Positions 1-5,849 of a stretch of DNA of 6,079 nt are shown here, in pieces. Position 1 is the stretch's first letter. Every line of letters begins with the position of its first letter. The notes under the pieces were generated by a model. That model ran no database searches, was not told where the DNA came from, and was given only the letters and a program-made list of their open reading frames with translations. This DNA comes from a bacterium (lineage in GTDB: Bacteria; Cyanobacteriota; Vampirovibrionia; Obscuribacterales; Obscuribacteraceae): assembly GCA_030431355.1 (NCBI GenBank), contig JAUIJG010000325.1:1-6079 (forward strand), given 5' to 3'. The translations under genes and the position numbers were made by a program.

Positions 1-18
1 AGAGGCACCAGCTGTCAT
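1..18 (-). CDS. 5' end of an unidentified gene, cut by the window edge
   Basis: Only the first six codons are present, reading M-T-A-G-A-S on the minus strand, so no function can be given. Two things support a real gene start. The ATG at 18-16 overlaps the TGA stop of the GH3-family gene (17-15) in the classic ATGA arrangement that couples translation of adjacent operon genes. A strong Shine-Dalgarno, GGAGG at 30-26, sits 7 nt upstream of the ATG, inside the last codons of the GH3 gene. The gene is therefore probably the next member of the leftward operon and may act in the same pathway. A chance ATG with a good ribosome site is the alternative, but the combination makes that less likely. Confidence 0.6.
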
Positions 19-1679
19 GACACCACCTCCAGCAATTTAAGACGACCAGAGAATGCCTCCGGCGAACTCAACAAAGGTATCTTCACCTGGGCTTCGGGAG
101 CGCCTTCCAGCACCCTCTGTTGTCTGAGCCTGGTATAGGTTCCTGGTGGAAGCACCTTCAAGACCGGCGCGGCCAACCTTCTGGAGGAGCGTTTGTCCGC
201 GTACTCCGGATTTTGCAACTGGAGATTCTGGTCGAAGATTCTGACAAACTGAACTTTGATAGATTCCGAAAGACTGGCATTTAACTCCATAAAACAGTTG
301 TAGTAGGGAGGATAGCCCAGCTCCACTTCAGCGGTGAAGTGACTGATCTCGTCAAGATTGAGTTGAGTTCTTGCCTGGCGCAAAGCACTGACAACCTGCT
401 CTTCGGTTACCTTCTCCCCGGTAATGGAGCTTATTCCATGGCCTTTTCTTACGAATTCGATTATCGGTGTGTTTCCGGCAAAACCTGTCACCTGCATCAA
501 ATCGTTGATGTTGTAGCGATAAAGACCACCGGATGTGGTGAAGTAGATGTAGTACCTTCCCCCCGCTTTCAGCTGCTCCACGGTAAGAAATTGAGGAGAT
601 GAATTATCGATATCATCTTCTTCTACGAATTCGAAAAAATGGGAGGTCAAAGCCAAAATCCCGCCGGCGCCTTCATTACTTATGGGAATGCTTCCACGTC
701 CCTCAGAAGCCATGTAGCCGAAATCTCTTACCGGAATATTTCCATAAAACTCAGGCAGCCGCTCCAGATAGAAAGACATCGGTCCGCCTTTCCAGCAGGA
801 AAGTACCTGCAACTCCGGCCATATAAGCTCCGGAGTAAGTCTTCCATGAAGGGAGAATATCTTCTCCAGACGCCGGGCGGCTTCTTCTTGTTTCTTGAAG
901 AAAGGAGAAAATGCTTCAGCGTACTCCTCGGGAGGAGAATAGGTCTTACTGACGGTGCCGTCCCTCAAATCTTTTATCAGCGACTCACCATGCTCGTTGA
1001 GCTGATCGGCCAATAAAAGCAAGCTGGAAGGATTACAGCCAAGTACAGCCGACACGTTTTGTCCGATCGCTGCCCTCAGCATCAAATAGTACTTCTGATT
1101 TACATCTCGAATTTTGCAAAGCTCGTAAGGACATGCAAAATGCCTTTTGATAATATTCGGCTGTCGACGATTAAGAAGTCCTGAAACCGCACCGTAAGGA
1201 ATACCAGCTTCTGTTCGCCCTTCCTCATCATTACTGACGATGATAAGAAAGCGACCTTCCGCTGCTTTTTTAAAGGTATCGACTAAATGATAATTGTGAA
1301 TCTGAAATGCGTGGGTGTAGTCTTTTAGATGACCGCTAGTTATCGGAATAAACTTGGGCTTGGCAGTGGTACCACTAGTAGTTGCAAACATGAAAGGGTC
1401 TTCAGCAGTCAACTGTCTGGACTCCCCTCGGGCCAGACGATCTACATAGGGTCTGAAGTATTCATAGTCTCTAGAAGGCACATAAGAAGCGAAGTCTTGA
1501 TAGTTGTTGATTTTACTGAAGTGGTGATCATTTCCGAAAGCAGTATCTTGATTCCTTGCGATTATTTCAGCCAATTTACGGCGCTGGACTTCACCAGGAT
1601 TTTGAAGAGCTTCCCTGAACCTCCTCACATGGGTAAATCTGCGATAGGTTTGACCGATATGAATATCTAGATTCTTCAA
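15..1679 (-). CDS. GH3-family acyl-acid amido synthetase (adenylate-forming)
   Basis: A 554-residue protein of the GH3 family, near the family's usual length. Characterised plant members (jasmonate and auxin conjugating enzymes) activate a carboxylate with ATP and pass the acyl group to an amino acid, forming an amide. The family's three ATP-site regions are visible: a P-loop-like TSGTTAKPK at 101-109, Y-M-A-S-E-G at 322-327 (the YxASE-type motif), and YRYNINDL at 387-394 followed by TGEKVTE at 420-426. It looks intact and is probably cytoplasmic, as no signal peptide or membrane segment is apparent. The start is TTG at 1679, supported by AGGA 7 nt upstream and an in-frame TAG at 1703-1701. 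It is the third gene of the leftward operon, 81 nt after the enolase-superfamily gene. Family assignment is firm; the acid and amine substrates are unknown, and an auxin role should not be assumed. Confidence 0.92.
   Translation of the reverse strand: MKNLDIHIGQTYRRFTHVRRFREALQNPGEVQRRKLAEIIARNQDTAFGNDHHFSKINNYQDFASYVPSRDYEYFRPYVDRLARGESRQLTAEDPFMFATTSGTTAKPKFIPITSGHLKDYTHAFQIHNYHLVDTFKKAAEGRFLIIVSNDEEGRTEAGIPYGAVSGLLNRRQPNIIKRHFACPYELCKIRDVNQKYYLMLRAAIGQNVSAVLGCNPSSLLLLADQLNEHGESLIKDLRDGTVSKTYSPPEEYAEAFSPFFKKQEEAARRLEKIFSLHGRLTPELIWPELQVLSCWKGGPMSFYLERLPEFYGNIPVRDFGYMASEGRGSIPISNEGAGGILALTSHFFEFVEEDDIDNSSPQFLTVEQLKAGGRYYIYFTTSGGLYRYNINDLMQVTGFAGNTPIIEFVRKGHGISSITGEKVTEEQVVSALRQARTQLNLDEISHFTAEVELGYPPYYNCFMELNASLSESIKVQFVRIFDQNLQLQNPEYADKRSSRRLAAPVLKVLPPGTYTRLRQQRVLEGAPEAQVKIPLLSSPEAFSGRLKLLEVVS
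26..30 (-). promoter_or_regulatory. Shine-Dalgarno for the gene starting at 18
   Basis: On the minus strand GGAGG (30-26, continuing as GGAGGTGG) lies 7 nt before the ATG at 18-16. It is among the best ribosome-binding sites in the window. It lies within the 3' coding end of the GH3-family gene, so it can only serve a downstream cistron. It is the main evidence for the truncated gene at the left edge. Confidence 0.65.
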
Positions 1680-1686
1680 AACAATT

Positions 1687-1690
1687 TCCT
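1687..1690 (-). promoter_or_regulatory. Shine-Dalgarno that fixes the TTG start of the GH3 gene
   Basis: AGGA on the minus strand at 1690-1687, 7 nt before the TTG at 1679-1677. No ATG or GTG in frame lies between the upstream stop (TAG, 1703-1701) and this TTG, so the site and spacing favour the rare TTG start. Confidence 0.55.
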
Positions 1691-1760
1691 GCTTACTTAG
1701 CTATTTAGACGCCGGACAACCGGTAATAGAAACATAAAAGAGATGGAAAGTGACCAGTGA

Positions 1761-3005
1761 CTAGCCGACCGCAGCTCCGGTCAGTTCACTCTCTTCTTTC
1801 TCGGAAAAACCACGGCTGGCAAATCTTCTCAAGCGCCAGTCCTCTATCTCTATACCGATGCCGGGACTGTCAAAAACAGGTGCCCTGCCACCCTTACCCA
1901 GGGTGACATCTTCGCTGGAGAGATCTTGTCGGAGGAGATACTTGTTGAAGGAACCTTCACAGTTATCGAAAGGACCTTTAACCGCAGCCCATCCTCTGCC
2001 GGCAGCGCTCAAAATAGCCGACTCGCCTACCTGGGCTCCAAGCAATACTCCGAGACCGTTAGCCCTGGCGAGGTCTGCGATCTCACAAGCAATCAGGGGA
2101 CCTCCCACCTTCGACAATCTTATATTGAAGGCATCGCAGGCACGATTCTCCATCAACAGTCGAGCCTGGTCCAGGGTACAGAGGGACTCATCGGCAACAA
2201 CTGTTTCGGTGAGCTCTCTAGTTAACCGCTGCATTCCGGCTATATTCTCAGGATCAACCGGCTGTTCTATGGATGAAATCCTGAATTCCTTCATCTTATC
2301 GGCAAAATAGAGGGTTTCGTCCACCGTCCATGCGCAATTGGCATCTACCCGCAAAATAGCATCGGGACCGAGAATCTTTCTGGCAAGCTTGAGCACTTGC
2401 ATGTCCTTATGCCAGTCTCTGCCAACCTTCATCTTGACCGTGTTGAGCCCGAGGTAGCGATAATAGCCGAGAATAAACAAAGAAGCCGCCACACCACCGA
2501 AGGGGATTACCCCGCCGTAGACAATATCTCTGTGGTCATGACCGAATTCGGAATCCGGCTGAAAAATGGGAGTGCCGTTCTTCCGGGTCGCTTCATAGAT
2601 GGAGAGCAAAGAAGGAAAGCTGAGACCGCTGGCTCTGCCCACTGCATCGATAACAGCAAGCTCCAGGGCGCACCAGGAAGCTCCATGGGGCTTAGATTCA
2701 AGACCAAACTCATAAAACTTCTGACGTAATGTTTTGAGCGCGTCGAGTGGAGCGACAAACTCACAGTCTTTCAGGCTGGGGACATACTCTTCCTCTATGG
2801 TTTTGAGCGCACCAACCACAGTTTCACCGGTAACATAGTCCCGGGGAACGCTTTCGCCATAGCCGGTATGAATGTTTCCATACTGATCGACCACATTTGC
2901 TTTAACGATAATATTCACCGAATTATTTCGGGAAGCCAGAGCATGGCCAAAGGAAAGTTTAAAGGGCAATGTGATTGCCTTTGCTTCTAAAATTGAAATT
3001 CGCAC
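1761..3005 (-). CDS. Enolase-superfamily enzyme (MR/MLE type; N-acylamino-acid racemase or dipeptide-epimerase-like)
   Basis: A 414-residue protein with an N-terminal capping domain and a TIM-barrel of the mandelate racemase/muconate lactonizing enzyme group. These Mg2+ enzymes abstract the alpha-proton of a carboxylate substrate. Counting from the GTG start, the active-site set is complete: K-M-K at 191-193 on strand 2, metal ligands D221 (V-D-A-N), E247 (I-E-Q-P) and D272 (A-D-E-S), and K299 in L-S-K-V-G-G on strand 6. A lysine on both barrel faces is the pattern of racemases, epimerases and OSBS/NSAR-type enzymes. Residues 325-328 read Q-V-G-E near strand 7. About 20 extra residues seem to lie between the capping domain and the first barrel strand (roughly 139-162). 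The GTG at 3005 is preferred over the TTG at 3038: it shares one base with the hydrolase stop (TAGTG), has GGTGG 7 nt upstream, and gives the usual family N-terminus. The exact reaction is not determined; the GH3 neighbour favours an N-acyl amino acid or dipeptide substrate. Confidence 0.88.
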   Translation of the reverse strand: MRISILEAKAITLPFKLSFGHALASRNNSVNIIVKANVVDQYGNIHTGYGESVPRDYVTGETVVGALKTIEEEYVPSLKDCEFVAPLDALKTLRQKFYEFGLESKPHGASWCALELAVIDAVGRASGLSFPSLLSIYEATRKNGTPIFQPDSEFGHDHRDIVYGGVIPFGGVAASLFILGYYRYLGLNTVKMKVGRDWHKDMQVLKLARKILGPDAILRVDANCAWTVDETLYFADKMKEFRISSIEQPVDPENIAGMQRLTRELTETVVADESLCTLDQARLLMENRACDAFNIRLSKVGGPLIACEIADLARANGLGVLLGAQVGESAILSAAGRGWAAVKGPFDNCEGSFNKYLLRQDLSSEDVTLGKGGRAPVFDSPGIGIEIEDWRLRRFASRGFSEKEESELTGAAVG

Positions 3006-4045
3006 TACGATACCACCGGAGTTCGCGCTGCCAACCAACCAGAAACTAGATGCATGTACTCTTTGAACCAGGTCTCATCGAAGTCAAGACTATGGGATGC
3101 ATCAGGAAAGATTCTCATCGACTTGTCCTGAGAGTTCGTTCTCTCAAGCCACTTTTCGACGTTAGGAACGTCCACAATCTGATCTGCTCCTGCCTGGAGA
3201 ATCAAAATTGGGAGACTGAGCTTCGACGCAGCTTTCTGCGCGAGAGTACTAAGTTTATGGCTTTCGTAGAAAAAAGTCGAGGTAACTTCTTTTAGTCTAA
3301 GGGGATCTTCCTCGATGTAATTCATATAAACCGGGTTATCCGTAAGCATGGACGCGGTTAACGGGATTTCCCACTTTCTCATGGCCCGGCGATCGCCCAT
3401 GAAGTGGTTGTAAGCAATTGTAAGTTTCTTCTTCAGATCAAAATCCAGCCTGGAGTAGATGGCAGGACAGGTGAGAACCAGGCCCGAAATTGGATAGCCC
3501 TTACTCAAAGCATCTTCGGCTCTGGTTTTGGCGTCCTTTTTGGTGTTCTTATCCACATCCTGAGCCACAATGATAGCTCCCTTGGCTCCCCAACAGTGAC
3601 CCCAGACGATTATGGGATGACCGGTATGGTCGAGGCTTATGCGACGAAGCATGTCGTTGATGTCACCGACATAATCCTTGAAAGAATTCATATGACCTCT
3701 GTCCCGGGCGTTCAAGCCGGAGCCCCGGCGGTCCGGAGCGTAGATGGTCATGCCTTTGGAGTTCAGATGGTTGGCGGAATTCTCGAACCACTGACTGTGC
3801 CCTTCAATACCGTGCAGGTAAAGAATGACCGGCGAACCGACTTCGCCTCGCCATACTCGGCAGGAGTACTGAAGTCCGTCTTCAGCCCTGAGAAGCTCTA
3901 TCTCCGGTTCCTTGTCAGTCCTGGGAGCTGAGTTGAGCTGGGGCAGGTTGATGGATGCTAAATCTTTCAAGGGTTTATTCTTTGACAGGAGACGAAAAGC
4001 TTTACCAGATAGACTATATAGAAATGAGCCACAAAAGTTTAACAC
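3005..4045 (-). CDS. Alpha/beta hydrolase with cysteine nucleophile
   Basis: A 346-residue alpha/beta-hydrolase of the serine aminopeptidase/lysophospholipase-like kind. Visible motifs in order are the oxyanion-hole H78-G79 in LYLHGIEGH, PDRRGSG at 104-110, the nucleophile elbow G-H-C-W-G at 149-153 with C151 where serine is usual, the likely acid D288 in G-A-D-Q-I-V-D, and the base H318 in A-S-H-S-L. The triad thus reads Cys-His-Asp, as in dienelactone hydrolase, and PHA synthases also use Cys. Hydrolysis or acyl transfer are both possible; the substrate is unknown. The N-terminal 45 residues precede the core domain and look poorly constrained. The GTG at 4045 directly follows an in-frame TAA and has no evident Shine-Dalgarno, so the true start could be downstream, for example TTG at 3970. 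It is the first gene of the leftward operon, and its stop overlaps the next start by one base. Confidence 0.85.
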   Translation of the reverse strand: MLNFCGSFLYSLSGKAFRLLSKNKPLKDLASINLPQLNSAPRTDKEPEIELLRAEDGLQYSCRVWRGEVGSPVILYLHGIEGHSQWFENSANHLNSKGMTIYAPDRRGSGLNARDRGHMNSFKDYVGDINDMLRRISLDHTGHPIIVWGHCWGAKGAIIVAQDVDKNTKKDAKTRAEDALSKGYPISGLVLTCPAIYSRLDFDLKKKLTIAYNHFMGDRRAMRKWEIPLTASMLTDNPVYMNYIEEDPLRLKEVTSTFFYESHKLSTLAQKAASKLSLPILILQAGADQIVDVPNVEKWLERTNSQDKSMRIFPDASHSLDFDETWFKEYMHLVSGWLAARTPVVS

Positions 4046-4083
4046 TTAATCAAATAAATAGCTAAGTTGCCAAGGGCTTCATA

Positions 4084-4095
4084 AAGCAATTGCTT
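4084..4095. promoter_or_regulatory. 12-bp perfect palindrome in the divergent intergenic region
   Basis: AAGCAATTGCTT is a perfect 12-bp palindrome 38 nt upstream of the annotated hydrolase GTG. It could be an operator for a dimeric regulator of the leftward operon. No protein is assigned, and A/T-rich palindromes of this size can arise by chance. Confidence 0.3.
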
Positions 4096-4103
4096 AACGA
4101 TTA

Positions 4104-4134
4104 TTGAAAAAATATTGGATTCGGAAAGTAATAT
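4104..4134 (+). promoter_or_regulatory. Weak candidate sigma-70-like promoter for the rightward genes
   Basis: TTGAAA (4104-4109) and TAATAT (4129-4134) resemble -35 and -10 elements but are 19 nt apart, longer than the preferred 17. They would start transcription near 4141, about 78 nt ahead of the ATG at 4219, so that both downstream inverted repeats would fall at or after the start site. No better plus-strand pair was found in this gap. Confidence 0.25.
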
Positions 4135-4149
4135 AAGCTGAAAACGTAG

Positions 4150-4163
4150 TAACCTTTAGGTTA
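4150..4163. promoter_or_regulatory. Operator-like inverted repeat
   Basis: TAACCT-TT-AGGTTA is a perfect 6-bp inverted repeat with a 2-nt centre, a shape common for dimeric repressor sites. The same half-sites recur more loosely just downstream (TAACC at 4176-4180 and AGGTT at 4190-4194). It lies between the candidate rightward promoter and the ATG at 4219. The binding protein is unknown, and no regulator gene is in the window. Confidence 0.35.
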
Positions 4164-4180
4164 ATAGCGCTTGACTAACC

Positions 4181-4200
4181 AGACGAATCAGGTTTCGTCT
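4181..4200 (+). promoter_or_regulatory. Hairpin just upstream of the HDO-like gene
   Basis: AGACGAA (4181-4187) pairs perfectly with TTCGTCT (4194-4200) around a 6-nt loop, TCAGGT. It ends one base before the GAGG (4202-4205) and 18 nt before the ATG at 4219. No U-run follows, so it is not an intrinsic terminator. It could affect ribosome access or mRNA stability, or act as a DNA operator. Confidence 0.35.
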
Positions 4201-4218
4201 TGAGGAATACCCCAGGAA

Positions 4219-4932
4219 ATGGCTCGAAAAGACCATTGGCTCCCACTTCTCGTAGAAGTATTCAATAGCGGTTGTGAACAGAGTCAGTTCATCGTCGATC
4301 TGAGAGCAGACAGAGCGACCATAGAGACCGGGCAGGAACTCTGCCTTACTCTCTGGCCATTCATCTCCAGACTGCCTGCCAACATAAAAACAGTAAGAGT
4401 CAACTTGCCCGAGTCAATGGACTATGCCCGCAAATTTTTGGACCAGCTCTCCGACGACGAGGGATATTACCAGGGGCTCTACAAACAGCAATGTTATCTG
4501 GCAGGGGTAGATGATCGCCTTCTAAAGAGTGTCAAGCCTGGGCCTGCCACCACAAATCTTTGTGATCACATTGAGACTTTCTGCACCTCTGAAGATTTCC
4601 GCGAAGGTGTTCTAGCCATTGTTACTGCAGAGTTGGCTGCCACCGTATTCGCGAGACATTCCCTCAAATTTTTTGAGAGTTTCTTTGAAAAAAATCCCCC
4701 GGAGACAAACAACATCAGCCTGGATGTCACCACCGATGAAGGCCTGGCATGGTTGAGGCTGCACGCAAAGCCCCATACCCGTCATGCTATATGGATGAAA
4801 CGAGCGGTGGACTGCCTGGAGATCCATCCTCCTAATAAGATGCCTGAACAGGTGGAAATTCTGGTGGAAGCGATCTATGCCTTCTGGCGTTGCTCGGAAG
4901 AGTACAAGACTCTCAAGATCTCCGTATCGTAA
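4219..4932 (+). CDS. Iron-containing redox enzyme-like (heme-oxygenase-fold, HDO/TenA/PqqC group) protein
   Basis: A 237-residue, all-helical-looking protein. Recognition rests on two patterns of the heme-oxygenase-like diiron oxidase (HDO) group: a helix A-R-x-x-L-x-x-x-x-x-D-E-G at 70-82, and a C-terminal H182-x3-H186-x2-H189 matching the family's H-x3-D-x2-H. Candidate ligands are E81, E138 (T-A-E-L-A), H182 and H189. Two usual ligand positions differ: the His seven residues after E81 is Tyr (Y88), and the usual Asp is H186. Family members perform varied oxidations (for example UndA decarboxylase, SznF N-oxygenase, CADD), while PqqC relatives need no metal, so the reaction is open. ATG 4219 is the first start after an in-frame TGA (4201-4203). 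Ribosome binding is ambiguous: GAGG lies 13 nt away and AGGA only 1-2 nt away. It is divergent from the GH3 operon and 53 nt before the next gene, with no terminator between. Family call is moderate. Confidence 0.7.
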   Translation: MARKDHWLPLLVEVFNSGCEQSQFIVDLRADRATIETGQELCLTLWPFISRLPANIKTVRVNLPESMDYARKFLDQLSDDEGYYQGLYKQQCYLAGVDDRLLKSVKPGPATTNLCDHIETFCTSEDFREGVLAIVTAELAATVFARHSLKFFESFFEKNPPETNNISLDVTTDEGLAWLRLHAKPHTRHAIWMKRAVDCLEIHPPNKMPEQVEILVEAIYAFWRCSEEYKTLKISVS

Positions 4933-4974
4933 TTCCTCACCGGAAAACAGATTCACCAGTTCAAAGAATGTTCT

Positions 4975-4979
4975 GAAGG
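4975..4979 (+). promoter_or_regulatory. Shine-Dalgarno supporting the GTG start at 4986
   Basis: GAAGG at 4975-4979 lies 6 nt before the GTG at 4986. The resulting N-terminus is a well-formed signal peptide, which independently supports this start. Confidence 0.55.
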
Positions 4980-4985
4980 CCAACC

Positions 4986-5849
4986 GTGTCTAGATTTCTC
5001 AAGACTTACTCATTCAAGTATTACCCCCTCTTTTTGATCGCGGGTATCCTTTGCTTTGTCAGCCCCGTAGCCCTGGCTGATACCAATGTTGATCCGATGG
5101 AGCCGAACTTAAATCTGCTCACCAAAGATTCAACGAATAGCGGCAATCAACTGATTGAAGATATGTACCTGAAAGCCAGGGCACTGAAAAATTATTCATT
5201 TAAATTCAAAATGAAAGCCTTTAAAGGAAACAAGGTTCTTGTGGAATCCGGGCAGTTTTACTACAAAAATCCCGATTTAATCCGCCTGGAAGAGAAGGGT
5301 CCCTACAAAAAAGGGGCTGTGGCGGTGTTGGGTAAATCCGGAAAAGTCAAAGCACATCTGGGCGGTGGTCTGAAGTTTATCGTTGTGGAGCTGTCACCCA
5401 ACTCTCATCTTTTGAAATCTGCCAACGGCCATCCCATGGTCGAATCCGACTTCAAGTCTCTAACCGGCTACCTCAAGAGCTATATAAAAGATGGAATGGT
5501 TGCCCGGTCCACGAAACATCCTGTACCGGTGAAAGGTATTAAGGAAAAAGTATTCATTTTAGACATCATGAAAAGGAAAAAACTCTGGAAGAGGATAGCG
5601 GTCAGTCCCAGGACCTCAATGCCCGTCCAGTGGTGGGATTACAGGGATGATGGCAAACTTCACAGCCATGCCACCTGGAGTCAGTTTGTCAGCAATCGAC
5701 CGCTGCCTGATGAGCTTTTCACAATAAAGCTGGCAAAATCCGCTAAAAAACAGATGTCGGACAGGGAAAACGTTAGCGACAGTAGAAACAAAAAAGGCAA
5801 GCCGCTGGCTTGCCTCTCTTTAAACATTTATTTGCTATTAATTAGATAG
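4986..5849 (+). CDS. Exported LolA-like/DUF1571 family protein
   Basis: A 287-residue protein with a Sec signal peptide: basic N-terminus (R3, K6, K11), hydrophobic core at about 14-28, and likely cleavage after A-L-A at 31, before D32. No lipobox cysteine sits at the cleavage site, so it is probably soluble and periplasmic. Residues about 56-248 resemble DUF1571/LolA-like proteins: a Y-S-F-K-F-K-M strand near 70, [10 protein letters not shown] at 91-100, H-L-G-G-G at 124-128, G-H-P-M-V-E-S at 148-154, and W-D-Y at 217-219. LolA-fold proteins hold lipids in a half-barrel; the ligand of DUF1571 is not known to me. The last 35-40 residues look added: the frame runs through the csp terminator and ends on a hydrophobic tail, overlapping csp by 8 bp. 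A loss of an earlier stop is possible. It follows the HDO-like gene by 53 nt and may share its transcript. Confidence 0.8.
   Translation: MSRFLKTYSFKYYPLFLIAGILCFVSPVALADTNVDPMEPNLNLLTKDSTNSGNQLIEDMYLKARALKNYSFKFKMKAFKGNKVLVESGQFYYKNPDLIRLEEKGPYKKGAVAVLGKSGKVKAHLGGGLKFIVVELSPNSHLLKSANGHPMVESDFKSLTGYLKSYIKDGMVARSTKHPVPVKGIKEKVFILDIMKRKKLWKRIAVSPRTSMPVQWWDYRDDGKLHSHATWSQFVSNRPLPDELFTIKLAKSAKKQMSDRENVSDSRNKKGKPLACLSLNIYLLLIR
5790..5815 (-). terminator. Intrinsic terminator of the cold-shock gene, possibly bidirectional
   Basis: GGCAAGCC (5796-5803) and GGCTTGCC (5807-5814) form a perfect 8-bp GC-rich stem, 9 bp with the A-T pair 5795/5815, around a 3-nt loop. On the minus strand it is followed by six T (5795-5790), a G and three more T, a textbook Rho-independent terminator about 26 nt past the csp stop. 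On the plus strand the following T-stretch (TCTCTTT) is weaker, so it may also partly end the rightward transcript, although the DUF1571 ORF continues through it. Confidence 0.88.

Noticed and set aside
15..1679. GH3 gene as evidence of auxin metabolism
   Set aside because: The family name comes from plants. Nothing in the sequence points to indole-acetate, and bacterial members have varied or unknown substrates.
1712..1723. CCGG-ACAA-CCGG dyad between the enolase-like and GH3 genes as a terminator
   Set aside because: The stem is only 4 bp and no T-run follows on the minus strand, so it should not end transcription.
1858..2310. 150-codon plus-strand frame
   Set aside because: Shadow of the enolase-superfamily gene, with no domain features.
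3005..3038. N-terminal extension of the enolase-like protein from TTG 3038
   Set aside because: It would overlap the hydrolase by 34 bp and add eleven residues unlike the family N-terminus; GTG 3005 fits better.
3404..3931. 175-codon open frame on the plus strand
   Set aside because: It lies entirely antisense to the hydrolase gene, whose motifs are clear, and its product shows no recognisable domain.
4062..4082. Six-codon frame (M-K-P-L-A-T) as a leader peptide upstream of the hydrolase
   Set aside because: There is no clear ribosome-binding site, attenuator hairpin or regulatory codon run. Such short frames are common by chance.
4171..4176. TTGACT as a -35 box
   Set aside because: No -10-like sequence lies 16-18 nt downstream; that stretch is the GC-containing arm of the hairpin.
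4612..4983. 123-codon open frame on the minus strand
   Set aside because: It is antisense to the HDO-like gene and resembles no family. The plus-strand frame has family motifs.
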